Assembly: GCA_002381125.1 (NCBI GenBank) | Contig: DFUT01000024.1 | Span: 62,001-126,000, forward strand | Origin: Bacteroidales bacterium UBA4179 | GTDB lineage: Bacteria; Bacteroidota; Bacteroidia; Bacteroidales; Dysgonomonadaceae | Direction of reading: 5' to 3' | Length of the DNA stretch: 64,000 nt | In this document: positions 26,274-34,707 of the stretch, one piece after another | Layout of the letters: each line of letters opens with the position of its first letter | Numbering within the stretch: the stretch's first letter is position 1 | Notes under the pieces: generated by a model | The model's input: the letters and a program-made list of their open reading frames with translations, nothing else | What the model was told of the DNA's origin: nothing | Database searches by the model: none | Made by a program: the position numbers and the translations under genes

Positions 26274-27079
26274 AATTGGATCTTTATATCAAGAGGTACA
26301 GGTGAGATTTTTTCTTCTGAAACCATTAATTCAGGAGAGAATGAAAGAATTTCTACCCTTTTGATGAGTTTTTTGAGCGCATCAATGGTTTCTTTTTGAG
26401 AATCGGTATTACCGGTTACGTATAAAAAGTCGGTTGACTGATCCATTGGAAGTTTTTCCCATATGCCAACAATAAAATATAAGGCATTCAATTTTTCGCT
26501 AATGGGGAAAGTGTTTGCCGAAAGCAGTTTATTTTGCCTGAAGCAACAGATATCCATCAATTCTTCATGAAAATTAACGTAGCATCTTTTTTCTTTCGTT
26601 TCATGATTGTGTCCGCAGAAATAAGAGAGTAGCTGCGATATGTGATGCGTAAAAACCGGATTCCACAGGCTGCGGAGCAGAAAAGAATGCAACTCGTCGT
26701 CCATTGCAAAGAGAACGTAAAAATCGTTTTCTGCAACCTTATTGGTTAAAACGGTCTCGTTTTTAGTTGCGATATTAAAATTGAAAATCTCTTTCGTTTT
26801 CTTTTCTTCATAAAATGTTTCGGGTACAAGTGTATATTCTTTCGAAACCACCATAACTTGGGTGGTTTTAAATGTTTGAGTAAAGAAATCGAAATCAAAA
26901 ATCAGTCTTTTGATGTTTTCAATGTAGCTCAATTTATTGTTGAACAATGTGGTTTTATAATAAAAAACATTGTTATCCGTTGGGCAATGGATAGAGAAAG
27001 AAAATCCATCCGGAATGAGCCGGATGGATAATGTATATTTCTCTGTTTGAGCTAAATCTATATTTTCAGGCAAAAACAT
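26264..27079 (-). CDS. DUF3822 family protein
   Basis: A 271-residue soluble protein of unknown function that normally precedes rsmD in Bacteroidales. The sequence has an alternating alpha/beta pattern with two similar halves, reminiscent of an actin-like/ASKHA fold; that is an inference from pattern only. It has no catalytic motif, no signal and no membrane span. It overlaps rsmD by ten bases and follows the pseudopilin-like gene by 21 bases. Confidence 0.75.
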   Translation of the reverse strand: MFLPENIDLAQTEKYTLSIRLIPDGFSFSIHCPTDNNVFYYKTTLFNNKLSYIENIKRLIFDFDFFTQTFKTTQVMVVSKEYTLVPETFYEEKKTKEIFNFNIATKNETVLTNKVAENDFYVLFAMDDELHSFLLRSLWNPVFTHHISQLLSYFCGHNHETKEKRCYVNFHEELMDICCFRQNKLLSANTFPISEKLNALYFIVGIWEKLPMDQSTDFLYVTGNTDSQKETIDALKKLIKRVEILSFSPELMVSEEKISPVPLDIKIQLCE

Positions 27080-27100
27080 ATTGTATTATAGGAGGGCAAT

Positions 27101-27808
27101 TTATTCCCAGTTGCCCGCATTGTTATTGGCAATGGTAAGGGACCCGACTTTCAACCCCGGATAATTATCTTGTCCCGGTCTGTTGAGCGCATCTTCAATT
27201 TTTTGACTCAATAGTCTTTTGTCGAGATCACCCAAAAAGACAGTATAAGGTGCTTTTGCTTCAAAAACTTGTACCGGTATACCCGAAGCCGTTTCAATGG
27301 TTCCTGTTCTAAGCTCAAATTTCGCGCCATTGCCGTAAGGGACGTAGGGTAACGAATCCGGATTAAAATCGGAACGGTTAGGGAAAAGAACCTCTAATGC
27401 CGGCAAATAAATGGTATCTCTCACCAATTGCGGGCGACTTTTTTCTTCATCCCATAGACCTGCAGCTTTTATCGCTTTTTCGTTTCCCGAGCGGATAATC
27501 TTCATTGCTTTTTCTTCCGTCATACCGCTTTCCAGCTGTTCTTCCGTGAGGTCGCCTTCACTTCTCACCGTTTTAATTTTACCGTTTTTGATGAAATCGA
27601 CCAACGTGTCGAAACTGGCAGTGTATTGGCCATATTGTTCGCGATAGGCGACTTGTGCCGTACGGATGTCGATCAACCGCTGGATAACGGCTTTTTCTCG
27701 TTTTTGGACTTCCTTTTGAAACTCAATAGGTGCTTGTATACTTCTCCAGCAAAGGAACCCTAAGAGAACAATTGCAACAACCAAGGTCGCTTTTACTACA
27801 ACTTTCAT
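27101..27808 (-). CDS. Pseudopilin-like single-span membrane protein
   Basis: A 235-residue conserved hypothetical. One N-terminal hydrophobic helix (about 4-22) runs into a charged helix (AVIQRLIDIRTAQVAYREQYGQYT, about 40-63) that looks like a pilin or PulG-type N-terminus followed by a globular part. There is no classic prepilin peptidase site, so normal pilus assembly is not implied. It is probably first in an operon with the DUF3822 gene and rsmD. Function unknown. Confidence 0.7.
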   Translation of the reverse strand: MKVVVKATLVVAIVLLGFLCWRSIQAPIEFQKEVQKREKAVIQRLIDIRTAQVAYREQYGQYTASFDTLVDFIKNGKIKTVRSEGDLTEEQLESGMTEEKAMKIIRSGNEKAIKAAGLWDEEKSRPQLVRDTIYLPALEVLFPNRSDFNPDSLPYVPYGNGAKFELRTGTIETASGIPVQVFEAKAPYTVFLGDLDKRLLSQKIEDALNRPGQDNYPGLKVGSLTIANNNAGNWE

Positions 27809-27863
27809 GGACTTTTCCTTTTTTATTTGTATTATTGAATGTTGATTTTCTAATTTCTGACTA

Positions 27864-27871
27864 CAAATTTA
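27864..27871 (-). promoter_or_regulatory. -7 element for the pseudopilin-DUF3822-rsmD operon
   Basis: Minus-strand TAAATTTG fits TAnnTTTG, 56 bases upstream of the ATG at 27808. No matching -33 TTG was seen. Confidence 0.35.
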
Positions 27872-27920
27872 GAAAAAGAATAGTAATTGTACTACTTTTA
27901 CATAAAAAAAAACGTAAAAA

Positions 27921-29345
27921 ATGATAGAAAGGTTCTTTATCGATAAAATTAAAGCCAATTTTCCATTTACTTTAACGCATGATCAGTGTGTAGCTCTCGA
28001 AAAAATTGTCGATTTTATTTTTTCTGCCGATAAGGGCCGTGTTTTTTTGTTAAAAGGATATGCAGGCACCGGGAAATCGCTTTTGGTTGGGAGTTTGGTG
28101 AAAACCATGAACGAATTTAACCGCAGGTCGGTTCTTTTGGCTCCTACCGGAAGGGCTGCAAAGGTTTTTTCGGGTTACGCAGGGCAGCCTGCCTATACCA
28201 TTCATAAAAAAATATACCGTCAACAAAAATTTTCGGAAGGGGTTGCTAAGTTTTCGCCGGCTGAAAATTTGCACAGACATACGCTCTTTATTGTAGATGA
28301 AGCTTCCATGATAAGCAATCATGCGAACGATTTTTCCCTTTTTGGTTCGGGACGTTTGTTGGACGATTTAATCGAATTTGTGTATTCGAGTGAAGGATGC
28401 CGATTGATGTTGCTTGGTGATACAGCTCAGCTGCCGCCGGTAAAAGAGGAGGAGAGTCCGGCTTTAAATGAAGGAGTACTTCAATCGTATGGTTTGGAAG
28501 TAATGGAAACTACGCTAACCGAAATTGCTCGCCAAGAAAAAGAATCGGGGATCCTTTATAATGCCACATTGCTCCGAGATGCATTACAAATGGGAGAAAC
28601 CTATGATTATCCAAAATTGGAAGTAAATCGTTTTTCTGATGTAAAAACATTGACCGGGGCAGAATTGATCGAGGAGATTTCGGATGCTTATCGGCGCGAC
28701 GGCATAGACGAAACCATTGTCATCTCGCGCTCAAATAAGCGGGTGAATGCATATAACAACGGTATCAGAAATACGATTCTTTATCGTGAAGAAGAATTAT
28801 CGAACGGCGATTTGTTGATGATCACCAAAAATAATTACTATTGGGTAAACGATTTTGAAGATATTAATTTCCTTGCCAACGGAGAGTTTGTGGAAGTTGT
28901 GCGCATTCGAAGTTATGAAGAAATGTATGGTTTCAGGTTTTGCAATGCAGTATTGCGACACAGAGATTACGATGTGGAATTTGAAGCAAAGATCAACCTG
29001 GATGTGTTGCATACCGAAGTTCCCGGGTTGACACGCCAACAAAACGATGAGCTATTTACCGCAGTAATGGAAGATTATAGCGATATTCCAAAAAAAAGAA
29101 ATCGCTACAATAAAATGAAAGAAAATCCCTATTTTAATGCTCTTCAGGTTAAGTATGGGTATGCTGTTACTTGCCATAAGGCACAAGGGGGTGAGTGGAA
29201 AAATGTTTTTCTCGACCTTGGATACATCAAAGCTTTATACATGGACGATAATTTTTATCGTTGGCTGTATACATCCATCACCAGGAGTGCAAAAATGTTA
29301 TATCTTATAAATTTACCCGCTGATTTTATCTCACTTTCTAAATAA
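27921..29345 (+). CDS. RecD-like superfamily 1 DNA helicase
   Basis: A 474-residue ATP-dependent helicase of the RecD/Dda group. Walker A is GYAGTGKS (46-53), Walker B is IVDEASMIS (about 121-129), and LLGDTAQLPPV is motif III. The C-terminal UvrD-like 2B/C part holds the VTCHKAQGGEW block (motif V) and YTSITRS (motif VI). It lacks the long N-terminal domain of RecD2 and there is no recB or recC nearby. A role in recombination or replication repair is inferred from family. It is divergent from the pseudopilin gene; a TACTTTTA near -7 motif sits just upstream. Confidence 0.9.
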   Translation: MIERFFIDKIKANFPFTLTHDQCVALEKIVDFIFSADKGRVFLLKGYAGTGKSLLVGSLVKTMNEFNRRSVLLAPTGRAAKVFSGYAGQPAYTIHKKIYRQQKFSEGVAKFSPAENLHRHTLFIVDEASMISNHANDFSLFGSGRLLDDLIEFVYSSEGCRLMLLGDTAQLPPVKEEESPALNEGVLQSYGLEVMETTLTEIARQEKESGILYNATLLRDALQMGETYDYPKLEVNRFSDVKTLTGAELIEEISDAYRRDGIDETIVISRSNKRVNAYNNGIRNTILYREEELSNGDLLMITKNNYYWVNDFEDINFLANGEFVEVVRIRSYEEMYGFRFCNAVLRHRDYDVEFEAKINLDVLHTEVPGLTRQQNDELFTAVMEDYSDIPKKRNRYNKMKENPYFNALQVKYGYAVTCHKAQGGEWKNVFLDLGYIKALYMDDNFYRWLYTSITRSAKMLYLINLPADFISLSK

Positions 29346-29349
29346 TTAT

Positions 29350-29388
29350 TACTTTTGTTGTTGGTGAAACAATCAGTCGCTACTTTCG
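29350..29388 (+). promoter_or_regulatory. Promoter-like elements before the 29.4-kb hypothetical
   Basis: TACTTTTG (29350-29357) fits TAnnTTTG. A second, TACTTTCG (29381-29388), is preceded by TTG at 29358-29360 with a 20-base spacer, close to the ideal promoter. Either could start transcription of the next gene and rsmI. Confidence 0.4.
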
Positions 29389-29415
29389 TAATTTACAGTA
29401 AAAAACACTATCGTT

Positions 29416-30150
29416 TTGGAAAAGAAAAGAGAATACATCGATAATCTTCTGGCTAATATTAAAAATTTGGAAGAGAAATTTCTTGCCGTGAAAGACGAGG
29501 ACGCCATCCCTTTTTCGTTTTTTCGTGAAGCTTATAACCGTACCGAAACCATCATGCGTTTATTGCATGAACTGGAAAATTTGCAAATTGACGAGATGCG
29601 CGCACAAATGGAAAAATTGATATTGTTCCTTTCCGAAGTCGAAAACAATAAAAAAACCATTGAGAAAGCGGCAGAAACAGGTGCAATACGAGAGGTCTCT
29701 GAAGAGGAAACCAAAGCAGCGCAAACGAAGGAAGTTGAAAAGCATGAAGTTGAAAAGCAGGAAAGGGAGACTGCAATTGAAAATGTGCAACAAAAATTGC
29801 CCAATAGCACATATGCCAAAGATCCTGTGTTTTCGGAATACAAATGGCCCGAAAAAAAAGAAAGTGAGATTCGGGGAAAAAATAAGGAGTCCTCTTCATT
29901 AAACGATGTCATTTCGGCTAAACCGGCAGTTCTGGATTTAATAAAGAGTATCAGTTTGAATGATCGGTTTTTATTCCAGCGAGAGCTTTTTAACAACGAT
30001 CGCGAAGCGATGAACGTTTTGATGGCAAAACTCAATACTTTTGAAAATTACGAAGATGCAGAAGCTTATTTACGCCGGAATACGTCGTGGGATTTTGAGG
30101 ATCAGACAGTGAAGGATTTTCTTTATGCCATAAAAAAAGGATTCGAGTAA
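29416..30150 (+). CDS. Conserved hypothetical with coiled-coil and conserved C-terminal domain
   Basis: A 244-residue soluble protein with an apparent TTG start. Residues about 1-95 are helical and heptad-like. A highly charged Glu/Lys-rich linker (about 95-135) follows. The C-terminal ~75 residues hold a compact conserved-looking block (SLNDRFLFQRELFNND through WDFEDQTVKDFLYAIKKGFE). Homologues occupy this place between the RecD-like helicase and rsmI in other Bacteroidales, from memory. No enzyme motif is seen and the function is unknown. Confidence 0.75.
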   Translation: MEKKREYIDNLLANIKNLEEKFLAVKDEDAIPFSFFREAYNRTETIMRLLHELENLQIDEMRAQMEKLILFLSEVENNKKTIEKAAETGAIREVSEEETKAAQTKEVEKHEVEKQERETAIENVQQKLPNSTYAKDPVFSEYKWPEKKESEIRGKNKESSSLNDVISAKPAVLDLIKSISLNDRFLFQRELFNNDREAMNVLMAKLNTFENYEDAEAYLRRNTSWDFEDQTVKDFLYAIKKGFE

Positions 30151-30172
30151 ATCTCCCGTTTGAGGAAAAATT

Positions 30173-30847
30173 ATGGGAAAATTGTTCGTCGTGCCTACCC
30201 CGATAGGCAATATGGAAGATATGACATTGAGGGCGATCAATGTGTTGAAGGAGTGCGATTTGATCCTTGCAGAGGATACGCGTACAAGCAGTTTTTTATT
30301 AAAACATTTCGGTATTGAAACCGGCATGCAATCGCATCATAAATTTAATGAACACCGCACATTACAGCAAATCATTCAACGTTTGCAGGCCGGCGCTAAT
30401 ATGGCATTGATTTCCGATGCCGGCACCCCGGCTATTTCTGACCCGGGTTTTCTCCTTGTTCGCGAATGTATAAGGGAAGGCATAGAGGTGGAATGTTTAC
30501 CGGGTGCAACGGCTTTTGTTCCGGCGCTGGTTATGTCGGGCATTCCTTGTGACCGCTTTTGTTTTGAAGGCTTTTTGCCTCAGAAGAAAGGGCGACTTAG
30601 CCGCTTGAAATCGCTTTCGGATGAAACACGAACAATGGTGTTTTACGAATCGCCGTATCGACTCATAAAAACACTGACACAATTTGCAGAGTTTTTTGGT
30701 GCAGAACGATATGCCTCTGTTTCGCGCGAAATATCCAAAATATATGCCGAAACTGTTCGGGGAACGTTGTCCGAATTGATCGATCATTTTACCGAAAACG
30801 AACCAAGAGGAGAATTTGTAATCGTAGTAAGTGGTAAGAACGAATAG
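30173..30847 (+). CDS. rsmI: 16S rRNA (cytidine-1402-2'-O)-methyltransferase
   Basis: A 224-residue tetrapyrrole-methylase-fold enzyme methylating C1402 of 16S rRNA. It has the family blocks VPTPIGNMEDMTLRA (6-20), AEDTRTS (about 34-40), SDAGTPAISDPG (about 83-94) and VMSGIP with FEGFLP. It is shorter than E. coli RsmI (286), lacking the C-terminal extension, as is common in Bacteroidota. It starts 22 bases after the preceding hypothetical. Confidence 0.93.
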   Translation: MGKLFVVPTPIGNMEDMTLRAINVLKECDLILAEDTRTSSFLLKHFGIETGMQSHHKFNEHRTLQQIIQRLQAGANMALISDAGTPAISDPGFLLVRECIREGIEVECLPGATAFVPALVMSGIPCDRFCFEGFLPQKKGRLSRLKSLSDETRTMVFYESPYRLIKTLTQFAEFFGAERYASVSREISKIYAETVRGTLSELIDHFTENEPRGEFVIVVSGKNE

Positions 30848-30905
30848 TGAATTAAACTATTTGACAAATAATTCGTTTATTAATTAGAAATAAAAAATTG
30901 ATTTT

Positions 30906-31760
30906 ATGAAAAAAGTAGTGATTTTATTTCTTGGCATGGGAATGATGTTCGCATGCACAAATGTAAAGGAATCGAAAGAATATAAGGAATTGGAAGCCGA
31001 AAGAGATTCCTTAATGCAGATATCGTCGGAAGCTAGTGCCGAATTGGCCGAAATGATGTCTGTTATTAGTGAGGTTGAAGAGAACTTCAATAAGATCAGA
31101 GAAGCCGAAAAATACCTTTTCACTCAGTCATCGGAAAGCGGCGAAATGAGTCAGGATACCAAAACACGTATCAACGAAAATTTTAAAATGATCAACGAAA
31201 TTCTTCAACGAAACAAAGCGCAATTGGCCGAACTGAGAAGTAAGTACGACAGCAGCAATAAACAGATTGCTTTGCTGAAGAATACGATTGAACGGTTGAA
31301 TAGGGAATTAGAAGAGAGTGCCATTCGCATGAAGGAACTTCAGAGCTTGCTTGCCGAACGCGATTCGACCATCGTAAAATTATCGAGCGACATTACTGCA
31401 CTTGCAAGTGAAGCGGAAGCTCAATCCGCAACCATTCAAGAACAGGATAAAATGTTGCATACTGCTTATTACGTTTTTGGTACTGCCAATGAATTGAAAG
31501 AGCAGAAAATTTTATCGGGCGGTTTTCTTAAACCGACGCGGGTAATGAAGGATACTTTCAATAAAGATTATTTTCTGAAAATCGATATTCGCGAAGTAAC
31601 AGAAATTCCTTTGTATGCAAAAAGAGCTAAATTATGGTCTACTCATCCCGAAGGAACATACGAATTTGTAAAGGGACCGGATGAAAATCTTACTTTTCAT
31701 ATTACCGATACCCAGCGCTTTTGGAGTTTGACAAAATATTTGGTTATCGAGGTGTATTAA
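30906..31760 (+). CDS. Coiled-coil lipoprotein of unknown function
   Basis: A 284-residue protein with a lipoprotein signal (MMFAC, Cys17). Residues about 20-190 form a long coiled coil interrupted near 80. The C-terminal ~90 residues are globular and rich in beta strands. No catalytic motif. A 13-base palindrome TATTTGACAAATA lies at 30858-30870 in its upstream region. It may act as an envelope tether or sensor; this is inferred from shape only. Confidence 0.75.
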   Translation: MKKVVILFLGMGMMFACTNVKESKEYKELEAERDSLMQISSEASAELAEMMSVISEVEENFNKIREAEKYLFTQSSESGEMSQDTKTRINENFKMINEILQRNKAQLAELRSKYDSSNKQIALLKNTIERLNRELEESAIRMKELQSLLAERDSTIVKLSSDITALASEAEAQSATIQEQDKMLHTAYYVFGTANELKEQKILSGGFLKPTRVMKDTFNKDYFLKIDIREVTEIPLYAKRAKLWSTHPEGTYEFVKGPDENLTFHITDTQRFWSLTKYLVIEVY

Positions 31761-31846
31761 TTTTTTCAAGGATTTAATGGTGAAACATACGGAGTGATCA
31801 AAAAGTCGCTCCGTCTGTGTTTAAATTGTAGAGGGTTATCTGAGAA

Positions 31847-32539
31847 ATGGCATATAAAAATCTTTTTATTGATCTTGATGATACGCTTTGGGATATTCAT
31901 CAAAATGCCCGGGAATGTCTTCACGAAATTTACCGCGATTATGGATTTGATGAATTTTACACTACTTTTGAAGATTATTACAATGTGTACTTCCCGGGCA
32001 ACAACTATCTTTGGGGATTGTATCGTGAAGGGAAAATTAATAAAGACGAACTGATTGTAGAGCGGTTTCTTTTGCCTCTTCGCCCGTTTGGGATTGATGA
32101 TCCGTCTTATGCCAAAAGTTTGAGCGACGATTTTTTGGAACGTACCACGCACAAAACAAAACTGATTGATGGAGCAATCGATTTATTGGAGTACCTTAAA
32201 CCTGCCTATCGGATGTATATCCTTTCCAATGGATTTCGTGAAGTGCAGCATAAAAAAATAAAAAATTCGGGTCTTCGGCCTTATTTTGATAAGGTGATTC
32301 TTTCGGAAGATGCCGGAAAAAATAAACCGCACCCCGACTTTTTTACCTATGCGTTGGAAGTTACCAACTCGCGTCGTGACGAGACGCTCATGATAGGCGA
32401 CAGCTGGGATGCGGATATCGTGGGAGCATATAACAGCCAAATCGATCAGGTCTGGTTAAATCCTAAAGACGAAAAGCCGAAGGGTTTTGAACCGACCTTC
32501 ACCGTGCAAAAACTCGAGGAGATAAAACGAATCTTGTGA
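31847..32539 (+). CDS. yjjG: YjjG-family noncanonical pyrimidine nucleotidase
   Basis: A 230-residue HAD phosphatase matching YjjG, which hydrolyses noncanonical pyrimidine nucleotides such as 5-fluoro-dUMP (house-cleaning role). Motif I is DLDDTLWD (Asp9, Asp11). Motif II is the Ser of LSNGF. Motif III is the Lys of KNKPHPDFF, and motif IV is GDSWDAD. The ~100-residue helical cap is typical. It is convergent with the GH97 gene 40 bases away. Confidence 0.9.
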   Translation: MAYKNLFIDLDDTLWDIHQNARECLHEIYRDYGFDEFYTTFEDYYNVYFPGNNYLWGLYREGKINKDELIVERFLLPLRPFGIDDPSYAKSLSDDFLERTTHKTKLIDGAIDLLEYLKPAYRMYILSNGFREVQHKKIKNSGLRPYFDKVILSEDAGKNKPHPDFFTYALEVTNSRRDETLMIGDSWDADIVGAYNSQIDQVWLNPKDEKPKGFEPTFTVQKLEEIKRIL

Positions 32540-32579
32540 CAGCTCTTGATGCCTTTTTAAATGCTCTGATTTTGCCATT

Positions 32580-34682
32580 TTATAGTTCTTTAATCTGAAT
32601 GGCATAACCTCCGCCGGGAGCACAATATTGTGTGAGCTTTGATTTATTCGTGATTTTTATTTTCCTTATTTGGTAGGCTTGCGGATTGGTTTTGTAATGC
32701 GAAGCTTTGGTGTCAGAGTAGATGATGGCCTCATATTTTTTCCTTTTTTCCAGAAAATCGAACGATATTTTTGATTCTCTTCCTTCATAACCATTTGTGC
32801 AACCTACAAACCATTCATTCTTTCCTTTGGCTTTACGGGCATAGGTGATATATTCTCCGGGTTCGGCTTCCAATACTTTTGTTTCATCCCAGTCGATGGC
32901 GACATCTTTAATAAACTGAAAGGCATCGGGAAAGCGATTGTAATTTTCCGGCAAATCGGCTGCCATTTGTAGTGGACTGTACATGGTTACATATAAAGCC
33001 AGCTGATTGGCAAGCGTTGCATTGACGTGCGATTTGTTATCGGGGTTTATCTTTTCGATATCCATTTCAAAGATGCCCGGCGTATAATCCATCGGGCCGC
33101 CAATTAAACGCGTAAAGGGCAAAATGGTTGTGTGATTGGGTTTGCTTCCGCCGAAGGCTTGATATTCTGTTCCGCGAGCCGATTCGTTGCCGATCAAGTT
33201 GGGATAGGTGCGACACAATCCGGTTGGGCGTACGGCTTCGTGGGCATTGACCATGATATGGTGCTCAGCGGCTTGTTTTATTGCATACAGATAATGGTTT
33301 ACCAGCCATTGTCCGTAATGGTGTTCGCCCCGGGGGAGAATGTTACCTACGTAACCGCTTTTTACCGCAGTATATCCATATTGATTCATCAAATTGTAGG
33401 CTTTTTCCATGTGGCGTTCGTAATTGCGGACAGAGCTTGAAGTTTCGTGATGCATCATCAATTTTACGCCTTTGCTGTGTGCATAGTCGTTCAGCATTTT
33501 GATGTCGAAGTCGGGATAAGGAGTCAGAAAATCGAAGACATAATCTTTCGAATTGCCGAACCAGTCTTCCCAGCCAATGTTCCATCCTTCTACTAAAACT
33601 TGGTCGAAACCGTGTTCTGCAGCAAAATCGATGTGTTCTTTTACATTTTTGTTATTTGCGCCGTGCCTGCCGTTGGGCTTTACTTTGGTGTAATCGGTAA
33701 TGCCAATTTTTACACTAGGAAGATCGCTGTAAGCCCATGTGCTTTTTCCTGTGATCATTTCCCACCATACACCAATATATTTCACGGGTTTAATCCAGGA
33801 GGTATCTTCCAATTTGCAGGGTTCGTTGAGATTCAACGTAATGCGCGAGAGCAGTATGTTCCGAGCATCGTCGCTTACGATGATTGTTCGCCACGGCGAT
33901 ACGCAAGGTGCTTGCAAATAACCTTTTCTGCCCTGCGCATCGGGAGTGAGGTGTGATTCAAAAACAAACGTTGTGTCGTTTAAATCAAGGTGCATGCAAG
34001 AGTACTCTATCAGAGCAGCTTCGTGTAGATTGATGTATAATCCATCGTCGGTTTTCAACATCAATGCTGTTTGTACACCGGTATCGGAAAAGGGTGTTTG
34101 TGAAACATTTGGTGTAATGGCTTGTTTCATTAATCCTCGGATTTCTGACAATCTGGATGTAGTATAGTCATATTCCTGAGTATCATAATCTCCCGGTATC
34201 CAGAAAGCGATATGGTCTCCGGTTAAGGCAAATTGGGTTCGTTCTTCTTTCACGACAAAGTGAGTAAGGTTTGCTTGTTCGGGAAATTCATAACGAAATC
34301 CCAGTCCATCGTCAAAAAGGCGAAAACGGACGATCATTTTTCGCTCAGTGTCTTTTTGTAGAAGGGTAACTTCCATTTCGTTGTAATGATTCCTAATTTC
34401 TTTTTCTTCACCCCAAACAGGCTGCCATGTTTCGTCAAAGGACGAGGTTTTTGTATCGATCACCGAGAAATTGTGAATCAAATCCTTTTCATTGAAGAGT
34501 TCCAGCCCCATTTTACCGGGCTTTAAGACTTGTTTTCCCTTGTAAACCAATTGGTATGTTGGAACGCCGTTATCAAGGATAAAAGTTGCCTCTAATTGCC
34601 CGTTTGGCGATTTTAGGGTTTGTGCATTAAGCCCAAAGGCAATTAAAAACAAAAGAATGAGAAGTTGTTCAATTTTTTTCAT
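32580..34682 (-). CDS. susB: GH97 alpha-glucosidase, SusB-like
   Basis: A 700-residue exported glycoside hydrolase (signal peptide 1-20, ending LNA|Q). GH97 architecture: N-terminal beta sandwich (about 22-270), catalytic TIM barrel (about 275-600), C-terminal beta domain. Glutamates in VNAHEAVRPTG and GNESARGTEYQ match the inverting SusB-type site; VKSGYVG at the position of the retaining-type Asp nucleophile supports the inverting subgroup. It would release glucose from maltooligosaccharides in the periplasm. It is the last gene of the minus-strand sus operon. Confidence 0.9.
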   Translation of the reverse strand: MKKIEQLLILLFLIAFGLNAQTLKSPNGQLEATFILDNGVPTYQLVYKGKQVLKPGKMGLELFNEKDLIHNFSVIDTKTSSFDETWQPVWGEEKEIRNHYNEMEVTLLQKDTERKMIVRFRLFDDGLGFRYEFPEQANLTHFVVKEERTQFALTGDHIAFWIPGDYDTQEYDYTTSRLSEIRGLMKQAITPNVSQTPFSDTGVQTALMLKTDDGLYINLHEAALIEYSCMHLDLNDTTFVFESHLTPDAQGRKGYLQAPCVSPWRTIIVSDDARNILLSRITLNLNEPCKLEDTSWIKPVKYIGVWWEMITGKSTWAYSDLPSVKIGITDYTKVKPNGRHGANNKNVKEHIDFAAEHGFDQVLVEGWNIGWEDWFGNSKDYVFDFLTPYPDFDIKMLNDYAHSKGVKLMMHHETSSSVRNYERHMEKAYNLMNQYGYTAVKSGYVGNILPRGEHHYGQWLVNHYLYAIKQAAEHHIMVNAHEAVRPTGLCRTYPNLIGNESARGTEYQAFGGSKPNHTTILPFTRLIGGPMDYTPGIFEMDIEKINPDNKSHVNATLANQLALYVTMYSPLQMAADLPENYNRFPDAFQFIKDVAIDWDETKVLEAEPGEYITYARKAKGKNEWFVGCTNGYEGRESKISFDFLEKRKKYEAIIYSDTKASHYKTNPQAYQIRKIKITNKSKLTQYCAPGGGYAIQIKEL

Positions 34683-34707
34683 AACTCTACACTATTTTAA
34701 AATTATA

